Of a DNA stretch of 33,354 nt, positions 1-9,061 are shown in pieces. Positions within the stretch are counted from its first letter, which is position 1; every line of letters begins with the position of its first letter. The position numbers and the translations under genes were made by a program. Source of the stretch: a bacterium (lineage in GTDB: Bacteria; Pseudomonadota; Gammaproteobacteria; UBA6186; Azoamicaceae); the NCBI GenBank assembly GCA_027364575.1, contig DAHXPC010000008.1, positions 1 through 33,354 on the forward strand, read 5' to 3'. The notes beneath the pieces were generated by a model. The model was not told where the DNA came from and did not search any database. It saw only the letters and a program-made list of their open reading frames with translations.

Positions 1-10
1 CTTTGGGCAT
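1..10 (-). CDS. 5' end of a gene running off the window (partial)
   Basis: Only ATG and two further codons (Met-Pro-Lys) lie inside the window. The start is supported by a good ribosome binding site, AAAGGAG, 6-7 bases upstream on the minus strand (about 17-23), and by a TATAAT box at about 36-41 that could serve as its -10 element. The product cannot be judged from three residues. Confidence 0.4.
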
Positions 11-71
11 ATCGAGCTCCTTTCTGTAGTGAAGCACTCATTATACCTAAGCTCAATTATTTATGGAACCG

Positions 72-116
72 CTATAAGGGGCGAATAATATCGATTTGCT
101 CTTTAGTTAGTTCCAT
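72..116 (-). pseudogene. 14-codon scrap resembling the N-terminus of an IS5-type transposase
   Basis: A minus-strand reading frame starts with ATG and encodes MELTKEQIDIIRPL before a TAG stop. It resembles the usual opening of IS5/DUF4096 transposases (Leu-Thr-x-x-Gln-x-x-x-Ile-x-Pro-Leu), but nothing of the rest of such a protein is visible. I read it as possible debris of an insertion sequence lying directly upstream of a truncated gene. The match is short, so chance is a real alternative. Confidence 0.25.
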
Positions 117-211
117 ATTCTCATACCTCTTAGCTTAAGAATATTAACTAATTTTATTATTTTTCAAATAATTATGCTAGAGAGTTTTTGAGATAGGTTC
201 TAATAGCCAGG

Positions 212-1387
212 ATGCTCGATACCGAACTCGGGCAGCATATCTCCAAAGCCTTCGATATCCATCAGATTTTTAGCACTTCAGAACTGGCTGCCCCTATATT
301 TGCCCGCAGCATTATGGATCATTCAACGCTTGCACAATTTTCCCTGGATAATCAATCTTACTTTATTTCTGATGGTGCTACCGAAAATAATATAACAAAC
401 GCTAATCACATCAAGACAACGTTTCCTGAAAATTTATCGGTTATCGCTGAGGAAAATCCTACAGAAAAAATAAATATTTTCTCAATATTTATACAAAAAT
501 TTAATTATATTCGTTCCCCTGCCTTTTCTCACTTACGTCAGCTTTTGCTGATTTTATTTGGCTTTATTGTATCTGCTTCTCTATTTCTAAAATGGGCAAT
601 GCCACTTTCGTATACAAATGCTTTATATTTTGTGATGACAACTGTGACAACGGTCGGTTATGGCGATATCAATTTTTTTAATAGCCCAACTGAATTAAAA
701 GTTTTTGGCTGTTTTTTAATGTTATCCGGTGCCGCAGCAATTGCTATGCTATTTAGTTCAATTACCGAAATTATTCTTGCCAAAAGGTTACCCAGTATTT
801 TAGGGGGATTACCGGTTCCAAACAAAAATCATGTGATTATTGCAGGATCGGGACATATTGGACATCGAATTGTTAAAACGTTACTAAAAGCCAAAACGCC
901 TATCGTTATTATGGAAGATGATATTAAAAATTGTTATTCCGCAGATATAAACCGTCAAGTCGCATTAGTCGAAGGCTATTTACATAGCCACAATACGCTA
1001 ATTCGAGCGCGCATTCAAAGTGCAAAAGCCATTATTGTTATTACAGATGATGATATCCAAAATCTTAGCATTAGTCTGGCAGCCAAAAAAATAAATCCAA
1101 ATCTGATCAATATTATTCAAGTTTTTAACTCAAGATTGGGCCAGCAGCTACAATCGGCTTTATCCGTAAACCGGGTATTAAGTACGGCCAGCATAGCAGC
1201 ACCCTATTTTGCTGCTGCTGTTTTTGGAGAAGAAATTCTGATGGCATTGGAATATAAAAATAGCTTAATATTCCTTTCGCGCGGCGCTTGTGCAAACAAA
1301 AATGTAGCGCAAATTGCTTTTACATTGAATCAAAAAACCTATCCTGACATTCGCCTCTATTCAATTCCACTGCGGGCGTCAAACTAA
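212..1387 (+). pseudogene. Two-TM potassium channel with C-terminal RCK/TrkA-N domain, 5'-truncated
   Basis: The 391-codon frame encodes a membrane ion channel. TM1 is at about residues 109-128, the pore and K+ selectivity filter TVGYGD at 147-152, and TM2 at about 163-187. A Rossmann-type RCK domain follows with the nucleotide-binding glycine motif GSGHIGHR at 212-219. Residues 2-53 align without gaps to residues 305-356, the end of that RCK domain (about 15 of 52 identical, most others conservative). The ORF therefore begins in the middle of a second, N-terminal RCK copy. The reading frame stays open for only five codons upstream of the ATG, there is no ribosome binding site, and the DNA before it is AT-rich and non-coding. 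The most economical reading is a gene of RCK-pore-RCK type whose first part was deleted. The remaining frame is intact, so a short channel could still be made if translation starts internally. It converges on der with a 25-base gap and no visible terminator. Confidence 0.7.
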
Positions 1388-1412
1388 AGTGAATGCGCAG
1401 GCTACTGCCGAA

Positions 1413-2813
1413 CTATGAATGTTTCTTTTTCACAAAACTTAATAAACGTTTCTTCTTATACGCCTGGCGCGGTGTTAAGGTGTTATGCCTGCCCGCAAAG
1501 GGGTTTTCACTCGTTTTAAATTCAATTCGAATGGGTGTGCCAACTAATTTTAATTGTTTACGGAAAGTATTCATTAAATACCGTTTATACGTTTCAGGCA
1601 CATGATCGGTTTGATTGCCATGAATAATAATTAACGGAGGACGATGCCCGCCAGTATGTGCATAGCGCAATTTAATCCGACGCCCATTGATCATAGGGGG
1701 TGTATGTAGCTCGACTGCCACTCTTAAGACCCGAGTCACTTCCGCGGTTGATAATTCTTTTATCGAAGATTGATAGGCCTTTTGCACGGAGTCAAATAAA
1801 TCCCCAACACCACTGCCATGCAGTGCTGAAATATAATGGATTGTGGCAAAATCAACAAATGCTAATCTATAAATAAGTGTTTTCTTAACCTGATTGCGAT
1901 GCTCTAAATCGAGTCCATCCCATTTATTAACCGCGACCACTAAGGAACGGCCTGCTTCTAAAATAAAGCCTAATAATCCAAGATCTTGATCTGTAACACC
2001 CTCTTTGGCATCTATCACCAAAATTGCCACATGACAATCTTCGATTGCCTTTAGGGTTTTCACCACTGAAAATTTTTCTACGGTTTCTGAAACCCGTGAA
2101 CGTCTTCTAACCCCTGCTGTATCGATAATCGTATACTTTTTGCCTTGTCGTTCTAAAGGAATATAAATACTGTCCCGAGTGGTCCCTGGGCCATCAAACA
2201 CAATGACACGATCTTCGCCCAAAACACGATTCACTAAAGTCGATTTACCCACATTCGGGCGCCCAATAATGGCAACGCGTATTCCGCCTTCATCTAAAAC
2301 TTCTGTCGCTGTCTCATCCGGAATAGCATAAGGTTTTAGCACTTCTTCTACTAATGCAAGCACGCCTCTACCATGACTGGCTGCAATTGGAATCGGTTCC
2401 CCTAAGCCTAAAGCATAAAAGTCTGCCATTGCCACATCTGTATTCAGGCCGTCCGTTTTATTAACGACTAGATACACCTTTTTTTGCTTTAAACGAAGTG
2501 CCTTTGCAATATCAGCATCTAAACCAAGCAACCCAGCCCGGCCATCCACTAAAAACAAAATAATATCTGCTTCGGTAACCGCCTGCCAAGATTGTTCTGC
2601 CATTAAGACATCGATCCCTTCTTCCTCGATCCCTAAACCACCGGTATCAATCACCAGAAAAGGACGCTCTCCAACAGAACCTTTACCATATTGACGATCG
2701 CGGGTAACCCCTGGCATATCGACCACTAAGGCTTCTCGACTTCTTGTCAATTGATTAAATAAGGTAGACTTGCCAACATTTGGGCGCCCTACAATTGCAA
2801 CCACTGGAACCAC
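1413..2813 (-). CDS. der: Ribosome biogenesis GTPase Der (EngA)
   Basis: Der is a tandem-GTPase that assists late assembly of the 50S ribosomal subunit in the cytoplasm. Two G domains are evident: G1 motif GRPNVGKS at 9-16 with DTGG at 56-59 and NKTD at 118-121, then GRPNVGKS at 184-191 with DTAG at 231-234 and NKWD at 296-299. A KH-like domain follows and ends in a lysine-rich tail. The length of 466 residues is normal. The start is GTG; its first G is the last base of the bamB TAG stop, and AAGGAG sits at a good distance inside the end of bamB, so the two are translationally coupled. It is the last gene of the ndk-der operon. Confidence 0.97.
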   Translation of the reverse strand: MVPVVAIVGRPNVGKSTLFNQLTRSREALVVDMPGVTRDRQYGKGSVGERPFLVIDTGGLGIEEEGIDVLMAEQSWQAVTEADIILFLVDGRAGLLGLDADIAKALRLKQKKVYLVVNKTDGLNTDVAMADFYALGLGEPIPIAASHGRGVLALVEEVLKPYAIPDETATEVLDEGGIRVAIIGRPNVGKSTLVNRVLGEDRVIVFDGPGTTRDSIYIPLERQGKKYTIIDTAGVRRRSRVSETVEKFSVVKTLKAIEDCHVAILVIDAKEGVTDQDLGLLGFILEAGRSLVVAVNKWDGLDLEHRNQVKKTLIYRLAFVDFATIHYISALHGSGVGDLFDSVQKAYQSSIKELSTAEVTRVLRVAVELHTPPMINGRRIKLRYAHTGGHRPPLIIIHGNQTDHVPETYKRYLMNTFRKQLKLVGTPIRIEFKTSENPFAGRHNTLTPRQAYKKKRLLSFVKKKHS

Positions 2814-3994
2814 TATTGACTCCTTTTTGAAATACCATGTTCAAAGGAAATGGTGTAAGCAGCTACTTTTCCGCCCTTACCCAATACATAAACGATGTCA
2901 TCCTTTACCACTGGAGTCGCAATAATTCCCTTGCTGTCTACCAATACCCGCGCAACCAAAGATCCCTCTTTTATCGATATCCAATGCAAATAACCATCAT
3001 CATCTCCCACGATAATGTAATCTTGAGCGATTGCAGGCGCGGATAATTGCCGGCCACTCAACGCGGTTTCTTTCCATAATACTGCCCCGGTCTTCCGATT
3101 CAGTGCCCATACAGTGCCACCGACATCCGAAACATAGACCGCATTGGTAGAGACTGCAATGCCAGAATAGGAAGACAGTTCACGTTCCCAAATCAATATA
3201 CCCGTATCAGCTTGCATAGCAGCAATTCGACCTTGATAACTGACTGCATATACCACGCCATCTTTCACCACCGGATCAGCGCTAATATCATTCATTCTTT
3301 GAATATCAGAACGCCCTTTGGCTATCGAAATTTCTTGTTGCCAATCGGGTGCGCCATCGACAGGATGTAGCCCGACTAATTTGCCGTTTGCAAATCCAAC
3401 GATAACATGCTGTTTAGCCAATACCGGGCGGCTACTTTGCCTTAACATTAATGGCGGGGTGCTGACGCTATAGCGCCATAACTGCCTGCCATCTACAGTA
3501 CTCAAGGCAACGACACTATCATCTAATCCATGGACAAAGGCAATCCCGTTTGCAGCAACGGGCGCTGCCAGTATTGCCCCTGAAAAATTCGCTTGCCATA
3601 AAAATTCACCCGCTTTCTCTTGATAGGCTAACACTTCCCCTTCATGGGTACCGAGAAATATTTTGCCCTCTTTCACTTCGGGTCCAGCGGTGATGGCTTT
3701 TTTGGTTGAAATTTCCCAAGCCATTCGCCCTGTCTCAGGCTGTAAGGCAATGACACGTCCTTGATGATCGGCAACCATAATGTGGGATGCGCTCAATGCC
3801 AACTGTAATTTAGCATCATTTTTGCCAACACCTGCACTTTTGCTGTTTACCCAAAGTTGTTTAGGCTGAATAGCATTTTTGGACAACACCGGCAACGGTG
3901 TCTTAGTCACCGTTTCTGAACGGTGCTCAATTGTATGACAAGCCGATAATAGCACGCCCGCTAAAACGACCGTGGCATAAGGCAGTCTGCGCAT
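2813..3994 (-). CDS. bamB: Outer membrane assembly lipoprotein BamB
   Basis: BamB is a periplasmic, outer-membrane-anchored lipoprotein of the BAM complex, which folds beta-barrel proteins into the outer membrane. The N-terminus is a lipoprotein signal peptide with lipobox LSAC and the modified cysteine at residue 19. The rest consists of repeated PQQ-like beta-propeller blades, visible as recurrent patterns such as LxPxTGxxx[16 protein letters not shown] and [13 protein letters not shown]. The length of 393 residues fits the family. Its ATG overlaps the TAA of yfgM by one base, and its own stop overlaps the start of der, as expected for the conserved yfgM-bamB-der group. Confidence 0.95.
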   Translation of the reverse strand: MRRLPYATVVLAGVLLSACHTIEHRSETVTKTPLPVLSKNAIQPKQLWVNSKSAGVGKNDAKLQLALSASHIMVADHQGRVIALQPETGRMAWEISTKKAITAGPEVKEGKIFLGTHEGEVLAYQEKAGEFLWQANFSGAILAAPVAANGIAFVHGLDDSVVALSTVDGRQLWRYSVSTPPLMLRQSSRPVLAKQHVIVGFANGKLVGLHPVDGAPDWQQEISIAKGRSDIQRMNDISADPVVKDGVVYAVSYQGRIAAMQADTGILIWERELSSYSGIAVSTNAVYVSDVGGTVWALNRKTGAVLWKETALSGRQLSAPAIAQDYIIVGDDDGYLHWISIKEGSLVARVLVDSKGIIATPVVKDDIVYVLGKGGKVAAYTISFEHGISKRSQ

Positions 3995-4608
3995 TATGCA
4001 TCTCCTTCAACAGCAATATCGGCAAGTTTAACTTGAATGCGAACAACCGAAACACCGGCAGGCGCTGCTTCAATTGCAGCGCTATACGCTTTTTTTGCTT
4101 TATCTTTTTCACCTTGTAGCCGGAAAATATCCCCTTTGGCTTCTTCAACTAAAGGTAAATATCCTTTTAACACAGTGCCCGATAACAGTGCCAAAGCGTC
4201 TTCATAATGTGTCTGGCTGGCTAACACTCGCGCTAAACGCACTTTTGTCACCTGCCCAATCGGCGTTTTTTCATTGCCTTTTAAAGCAGAACGTAAATGA
4301 TCCACAGCAATCGGTAGATTGCTTTGTTCAATGGCAAGCTTAGCCAATACTAAATCGCCTAATGGTGCATAGGCTGTTTTTCTATAGTGTTGAATTAAAG
4401 TACTTGCCTCTAGTCGCGCTTGCTCGCTATCCATTTTTTGCATGGCAACCATCATGTGATCATAGACGGCAGACGCTTTTAAGGTTGCTTTATTTTGATA
4501 ATACCCCTGTATTTGAATGCCGCTATAGATGAATAAAAAAGCACCTACACCGCCCAATGCCCATTTGCTATATTTTTGGCACATTGTTTTATTTGTACAA
4601 ATTTTCAT
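3994..4608 (-). CDS. yfgM: YfgM-family TPR membrane protein, ancillary SecYEG translocon subunit
   Basis: The protein has one N-terminal membrane segment at about residues 16-34 and a helical, tetratricopeptide-like periplasmic domain, the architecture of YfgM. In Enterobacteria YfgM associates with SecYEG and PpiD and links secretion to periplasmic chaperones; that role is taken from the family. The length of 204 residues is typical. The C-terminal segment (about 150-180, GDIFRLQGEKDKAKKAYSAA) is a clear TPR helix pair. It lies 15 bases after hisS, and its TAA stop overlaps the ATG of bamB. A second ATG at residue 9 is a possible alternative start. Confidence 0.85.
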   Translation of the reverse strand: MKICTNKTMCQKYSKWALGGVGAFLFIYSGIQIQGYYQNKATLKASAVYDHMMVAMQKMDSEQARLEASTLIQHYRKTAYAPLGDLVLAKLAIEQSNLPIAVDHLRSALKGNEKTPIGQVTKVRLARVLASQTHYEDALALLSGTVLKGYLPLVEEAKGDIFRLQGEKDKAKKAYSAAIEAAPAGVSVVRIQVKLADIAVEGDA

Positions 4609-4623
4609 AATTTTCGCCTTCTG

Positions 4624-5901
4624 TTAATTTGCTAAGTATGTCATTAAAAATTGATTAATCTCAGTCAATGGCATCTCTATTTGGGGTCTTTCTTCCCGTA
4701 AAAATTTAATCCCAATTGTCTGATTTAACAGCTCCTGTTCACCCAATATAAGGGCAATTCGAGCGCCACTTTTATCAGCCTTTTTAAACTGCTGTTTAAA
4801 ATCTCCGCCACCGCAATGCAGAATTAAACGCAAAGTCGGACATCGTGTGCGTAGATCTTCCGCGAACGATAAAGCATTATCAGTTACCGTTGCACCAACA
4901 TGGATCAGATAAGCATCCATGGCAGGGGTAGGTTTCACACCGAGCGCTTCTTGTACCAATAAAACACGTTCGATTCCCATAGCAAATCCAACGGCAGGGG
5001 TCGAATCCGCACCCAACTGTGCGACCAAACTATCATAACGGCCGCCGGCACAAACCGTTCCTTGCGCGCCGAGCGTATCCGTCACCCATTCGTATACCGT
5101 CCGGTTATAATAATCTAAACCCCTGACCAAATTGGGATTAAGCGTATACGCAATATTTGCTTTCGTTAACAGATCAGTAAACTTTTCAAAATGCAGGGTT
5201 GAATCTGGATCTAAATATTCATAACACAACGGCGCATTGGCAATAATATCGGCCATTTTTGGATTCTTACTGTCTAATATTCGAAGCGGATTGGTGTGAA
5301 GGCGCCGTTGACTATCGGCATCGAGATCAGACTGATATTTGGATAAATAATCCACCAACACATTTCTATAATTTTTTCGGGATTCAGCAGAACCAATACT
5401 ATTGATTTGTAATTGAATAGCCGATTCTATGCCTAATGCTTTCCAAAATCTGGCCATCATCAGTATATGTTCAGCTTCAATATCAGGGCCATCCATACCA
5501 AACGCCTCAACTCCTACCTGATGAAACTGTCGATAGCGGCCCTTTTGTGGGGTTTCGTGTCTAAACATCGGACCCATATACCACAAACGTTGAATTTGGT
5601 GGCGCAATAGACTATTTTCGATGCCTGCTCTCACGCAACCAGCAGTTCCTTCAGGACGCAGCGAAAGACTTTCACTATCCTCTTTGGTTTGAAAGCAAAA
5701 CATTTCTTTTTCAACAATATCCGTGACTTCACCGATTGATCGTTTAAAAAGAGATGTTGCCTCAATAATAGGCAGCCGGATCTCATCGTAGCCGTATGAA
5801 GCAGCGAGGTTTTGCCAAATCGTTTCAAATTGGCGCCATAAAGGCGTTTGTTTAGGCAGGATATCGAGCATGCCTCGAACTCGATTAATTTTTATTTTCA
5901 C
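4624..5901 (-). CDS. hisS: Histidyl-tRNA synthetase
   Basis: This class II aminoacyl-tRNA synthetase charges tRNA-His in the cytoplasm. Visible features are LRPEGTAG at 81-88, motif 2 with MFRHETPQKGRYRQFHQ at about 112-128, the histidine-specific LVRGLDYY at 258-265, motif 3 AVGFAMGIERVL at 303-314, and a C-terminal anticodon-binding domain. The length of 425 residues is normal. The start is GTG within the sequence GTGA, so it overlaps the TGA stop of pilW by four bases. There is no strong ribosome binding site, which suggests translational coupling. In many gammaproteobacteria ispG and rodZ sit between pilW and hisS; neither is present here. Confidence 0.96.
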   Translation of the reverse strand: MKIKINRVRGMLDILPKQTPLWRQFETIWQNLAASYGYDEIRLPIIEATSLFKRSIGEVTDIVEKEMFCFQTKEDSESLSLRPEGTAGCVRAGIENSLLRHQIQRLWYMGPMFRHETPQKGRYRQFHQVGVEAFGMDGPDIEAEHILMMARFWKALGIESAIQLQINSIGSAESRKNYRNVLVDYLSKYQSDLDADSQRRLHTNPLRILDSKNPKMADIIANAPLCYEYLDPDSTLHFEKFTDLLTKANIAYTLNPNLVRGLDYYNRTVYEWVTDTLGAQGTVCAGGRYDSLVAQLGADSTPAVGFAMGIERVLLVQEALGVKPTPAMDAYLIHVGATVTDNALSFAEDLRTRCPTLRLILHCGGGDFKQQFKKADKSGARIALILGEQELLNQTIGIKFLREERPQIEMPLTEINQFLMTYLAN

Positions 5902-6719
5902 GAATTATTTTTCTCAGATTCTAAATACAATTGATATTCGGGTGAGTCTTCAAATAAATTTTTTAACAATAATGCTTGGCTTGCCATTGCATTTTCATCA
6001 TTCGATGCCTTTGCAAGTTGTATTCCTAGCCACAATGAACGAGCACTGGGTTGTGCAACATTTTTATATTGTGCCAATAACGCTTTGGCGTGATTGAATT
6101 TTTCCTGTTTTAAATCCAGGGCTACCAATTCTAATATTGCTGTTCCCCGGTTAGGATCTCGTTGAATGGCCGTTGCTAAATACGACGCAGCCGCATCCAG
6201 ATCCGTCGATTTTATGGCACACAGACCTGCATTTTCATACACTTCTGCTGTTCTGGCATAATCTTTATCTTCTAATGCCTGATGGAAAGCTTGATCCGCT
6301 TCTTTATACCGATTTCGACGACATAAAAAAGCACCATAATTATTATAAACGGCTCCGTTACTCAACCGTAAACTAACCGCTTTTTTATGTTCGCGCTCAG
6401 CCTCTTTAAAATCGCTCACCATTTCTAAAAAATAGGCCATCGCAGAATGAGTTTCAGCGCTCTTAGGTGCAAGCTTTATGGCATGCGTTAATTTGGTTTT
6501 TGCTCGGGCAACTTGCCCTTGTGATAAATAGCCTAATCCTAATTCAACATTCGTCAATGCTGCACGCTGATAATCACTTCCCACTCTTTCTCTCGACAGG
6601 TTGGAAGCAGTGGCTAAAGATTGCCCATTCTCAGCAGCCGATTTATCCGATGACTTTACACAACTACAAAGTGCGACCAGACTACAGCCAATAATGACGT
6701 ATTGATTTGCTTTTCTCAT
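5898..6719 (-). CDS. pilW: Type IV pilus biogenesis/stability lipoprotein PilW (PilF)
   Basis: This predicted outer-membrane lipoprotein has a signal peptide ending in the lipobox Leu-Cys-Ser-Cys, followed by a polar stretch and several TPR repeats (for example ELGLGYLSQGQVARAKTKL and YNNYGAFLCRRNRYKEA). PilW/PilF helps the PilQ secretin multimerise and stabilises type IV pili. I place the start at the ATG at 6719, giving 273 residues, because AGGGAG lies seven bases upstream; in-frame TTG and GTG codons three and six bases further up are less likely. The gene lies 24 bases after rlmN and overlaps hisS. Its position downstream of rlmN is conserved in gammaproteobacteria. Confidence 0.88.
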   Translation of the reverse strand: MRKANQYVIIGCSLVALCSCVKSSDKSAAENGQSLATASNLSRERVGSDYQRAALTNVELGLGYLSQGQVARAKTKLTHAIKLAPKSAETHSAMAYFLEMVSDFKEAEREHKKAVSLRLSNGAVYNNYGAFLCRRNRYKEADQAFHQALEDKDYARTAEVYENAGLCAIKSTDLDAAASYLATAIQRDPNRGTAILELVALDLKQEKFNHAKALLAQYKNVAQPSARSLWLGIQLAKASNDENAMASQALLLKNLFEDSPEYQLYLESEKNNS

Positions 6720-6743
6720 CACCAAACTCCCTGTTCTTTCCCT

Positions 6744-7979
6744 TTACCCTTCTTCCCAATCACTTTCACCTATCTGAGTTGTGGCGGGATCTTGAGCCAA
6801 ATTGGTTTTGGATAAAAATCGCGCATTCCGTCGTGTTTTATCAATAATTTGACCAACCAATTGCCCACATGCAGCATCGATATCATCGCCCCGGGTTTTA
6901 CGGACGATGGTTATATAGCCTGCCTTGACCAAAAGATTGCGAAAGTTTTCGATATCTGAAGTATGGGAACGTTGATAATCTGCACCTGCAAATGGATTAA
7001 ATGGAATTAAATTTACTTTACAGGGAATGCCCTGTAAAATTTTTGCCAATTGTTTAGCATGCTCAATTTTGTCATTCACGCCACGCAACATCACATATTC
7101 CATGGTGATATGACGCCCACGTTTATCTTCGGCAAAACGTCTACACGCATTGAGCAATAAAGCAATGGGGTATTTTTTGTTGATTGGCACTAAAACATCC
7201 CGTAATGCATCATTCGGCGCATGTAAGGAAACAGCCAACGATACATCGGCTTCCAAGCTTAATTTATACATGTTTGGAACAATGCCCGAGGTACTTAATG
7301 TCACCCGTCTACGCGGCAATGCATACGCCCGCTCATCACGCATAATGGATAACGCTTTAATCACCGGCTCATAATTCAACAAAGGCTCGCCCATACCCAT
7401 CATAACAACATTGGTAATGGCATAGGGTTGGCTTTCTTGGCTTTCAATTTCTCTTAAGCGCTTTGCGGCTAACCAAACTTGGCCAATGATTTCAGAAACG
7501 GTTAAATTGCGGTTAAACCCTTGAGTGGCTGTCGAACAAAATGTGCAATTGAGCGCACAGCCAACCTGAGAAGAAACACAGAGCGTTCCTCGCCCATTCT
7601 CGGGAATAAAGACGGTTTCAATATGATTACCACTGTCTAATTTTATCAACCACTTTCGAGTACCGTCTGCCGAAGCCTGTTCTTTGGTGATTTCGGGTGC
7701 CCGAATTTCACATAACGCCGGCAGACGCTCCCTGAGTGCTTTGCTCAAATCTGTCATTTGCGCAAACGTATCCGCACCCCGTTGATGCAGCCACTTAAAT
7801 ACTTGCTGGGCGCGGAAAGGTTTTTCGCCTAACCCCACAAAAAATTCAGCCATTTGGCCTATTTCCAAATCCAGCAAATTAATTTTAGCCACTTCTGTAC
7901 CACCCAAAACAGATTTACCTTCAGGCGATGCCAAAGGCAAAATATTGATGGGATAAACGGGTTCTGGAATAGCCGTCAT
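6744..7979 (-). CDS. rlmN: Dual-specificity 23S rRNA/tRNA (adenine-C2) methyltransferase RlmN
   Basis: RlmN is a radical-SAM enzyme that methylates C2 of A2503 in 23S rRNA and A37 of some tRNAs. The 4Fe-4S ligands CALNCTFC are at Cys141, Cys145 and Cys148. The two cysteines used in the methyl-transfer mechanism correspond to Cys134 and Cys371 (in DAACGQL). The GGEP-like GMGEPL is present. At 411 residues it carries a short extra N-terminal stretch of about 15-20 residues compared with E. coli RlmN, and a polar tail. The ATG overlaps the ndk TAA by one base, so I keep this start despite the extension. It needs an Fe-S cluster, presumably supplied by the suf operon at 24087-30338. Confidence 0.95.
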   Translation of the reverse strand: MTAIPEPVYPINILPLASPEGKSVLGGTEVAKINLLDLEIGQMAEFFVGLGEKPFRAQQVFKWLHQRGADTFAQMTDLSKALRERLPALCEIRAPEITKEQASADGTRKWLIKLDSGNHIETVFIPENGRGTLCVSSQVGCALNCTFCSTATQGFNRNLTVSEIIGQVWLAAKRLREIESQESQPYAITNVVMMGMGEPLLNYEPVIKALSIMRDERAYALPRRRVTLSTSGIVPNMYKLSLEADVSLAVSLHAPNDALRDVLVPINKKYPIALLLNACRRFAEDKRGRHITMEYVMLRGVNDKIEHAKQLAKILQGIPCKVNLIPFNPFAGADYQRSHTSDIENFRNLLVKAGYITIVRKTRGDDIDAACGQLVGQIIDKTRRNARFLSKTNLAQDPATTQIGESDWEEG

Positions 7980-8407
7980 TACGCTCTCGAATGGATCTCT
8001 TGAGGAGAAAAGAAAAAGCCAATTTCTTCTTGGGCAGTTTCTGCACCATCAGAACCATGTACGGCATTTTCATCAATGCTGGCGGCAAAGTCTGCTCGAA
8101 TGGTTCCAGGGGCAGCTTCTGCAGGGTTAGTCGCACCCATCACTTCGCGATTTTTTAAGATAGCGCCTTCACCTTCTAAGACTTGTACGAGCACAGGTCC
8201 GGAAATCATGAACTTAACTAAATCATTAAAAAATGGGCGACTTTTATGAACGCCATAAAATGTTTCCGCTTGTTCTTTGCTTAAATGCAGCATTTTTGCA
8301 GCAATGATCTTAAGGTTTGCGCCTTCAAAACGGCTGTATATTTCACCAATCACGTTTTTAGCCACTGCATCCGGTTTAATAATCGATAAGGTACGCTCTA
8401 TGCCCAT
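7979..8407 (-). CDS. ndk: Nucleoside diphosphate kinase
   Basis: Ndk transfers the gamma-phosphate of ATP to nucleoside diphosphates through a phosphohistidine. The catalytic histidine is His117 in NAVHGSD, and the N-terminal [10 protein letters not shown] motif and [14 protein letters not shown] segment are intact. The length of 142 residues is standard. A GGAG ribosome binding site precedes the ATG. It is the first gene of the minus-strand operon running through der, and its stop overlaps the start of rlmN. Confidence 0.97.
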   Translation of the reverse strand: MGIERTLSIIKPDAVAKNVIGEIYSRFEGANLKIIAAKMLHLSKEQAETFYGVHKSRPFFNDLVKFMISGPVLVQVLEGEGAILKNREVMGATNPAEAAPGTIRADFAASIDENAVHGSDGAETAQEEIGFFFSPQEIHSRA

Positions 8408-8449
8408 TGATAGCTACTCCAACAACTTAATAAAATCTATAAAGCGGTT

Positions 8450-8478
8450 ATTGTACCCTTTCGAGCATAAAAATTCCA
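8450..8478 (-). promoter_or_regulatory. Candidate promoter of the ndk-der operon
   Basis: Read on the minus strand, TGGAAT and TACAAT are separated by 17 bases, and TACAAT lies about 43 bases before the ndk ATG. The -10 box matches the sigma-70 consensus at five of six positions, but the -35 box is weak. Confidence 0.35.
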
Positions 8479-8657
8479 GGCCAACCTTATAACTAATGGC
8501 AAATACAAATTTTTTGTTTGTTTATCGAAGGCCTGTGAACATTTTGGTATAACCCCTTGATTTTAAAGGGCAGACACGCCAAATGATTATCCTGACGTAT
8601 GCATTAACATTTTTATTGTAAGGCCCGAATCATATTCACACGGCGTTCGTATTGGAT

Positions 8658-8702
8658 GGACAAGGGCGGACACAGCGGTCCGCCCCTACAGATGTTGGAA
8701 TA
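8658..8702 (+). repeat. REP-like palindromic repeat, copy A
   Basis: The arms GGGCGGAC (8664-8671) and GTCCGCCC (8678-8685) form a perfect 8-base-pair stem around the 6-base loop ACAGCG. A conserved tail CCTACAGATGTTGGAATA follows. The same stem-loop recurs at 8811, 8980 and 23586. Confidence 0.8.
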
Positions 8703-8810
8703 TCAAACCACATTAACAATGTCAAAACCTATACAACCAGGCGTTATATTCAGGATCCAAATGATTTAAATAGGGGCCGTGAATACCGAATGAATAACCC
8801 ATTGATTTTA

Positions 8811-8851
8811 AAGGGCAGATACAGCGGTCTGCCCCTATAGGTGTTGGAATA
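8811..8851 (+). repeat. REP-like palindromic repeat, copy B
   Basis: The arms GGGCAGAT (8813-8820) and GTCTGCCC (8827-8834) surround the same ACAGCG loop as copy A. Compared with copy A, one G-C pair is replaced by A-T through changes in both arms, and the closing pair becomes T-G. The paired structure has thus been kept while sequence changed. The tail CCTATAGGTGTTGGAATA matches that of copy A. Confidence 0.8.
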
Positions 8852-8979
8852 CCAGGCGTTGTCAAAATTTGAAAAGGTGCGTTTTGGTGCACGACAGCAC
8901 GACCTATAATGTCTGGGTGTCAGTCACCGACCCACCATCATGGATCTTAAAATCTGATGATTTTGTGTATGCAGCATCT

Positions 8980-9006
8980 GTAGAGGCAGACCGCTGTGTA
9001 TGCCCT
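8980..9006 (-). repeat. REP-like palindromic repeat, degenerate copy C
   Basis: On the minus strand the sequence reads AGGGCATACACAGCGGTCTG followed by CCTCTAC. This is the same repeat in inverted orientation, with mismatches in the left arm. It lies about 55 bases beyond the stop codon of the 648-residue gene. Confidence 0.65.
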
Positions 9007-9061
9007 AACCAATGAAATACGAACATTAAAGTCATTCAACAAAATATCAATAGTCCCTAGG

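Larger units (their letters stand above)
8408..9061. other. Non-coding stretch between ndk and the 648-residue protein, repeat-bearing
   Basis: I see no gene in these 654 bases. The only sizeable frame, 8652-8840 on the plus strand, is built largely from the palindromic repeats and has no ribosome binding site. The stretch holds the candidate ndk promoter, two direct copies of a 28-base sequence at 8550-8577 and 8795-8822 (26 of 28 identical), and palindromic repeat copies at 8658-8702, 8811-8851 and 8980-9006. A left-arm-only fragment lies at about 8566-8577. Confidence 0.7.

Noticed and set aside
8652..8840. 62-codon plus-strand frame in the repeat region
   Set aside because: It is made mostly of two palindromic repeat copies, has no ribosome binding site, and the repeats recur in non-coding DNA elsewhere.
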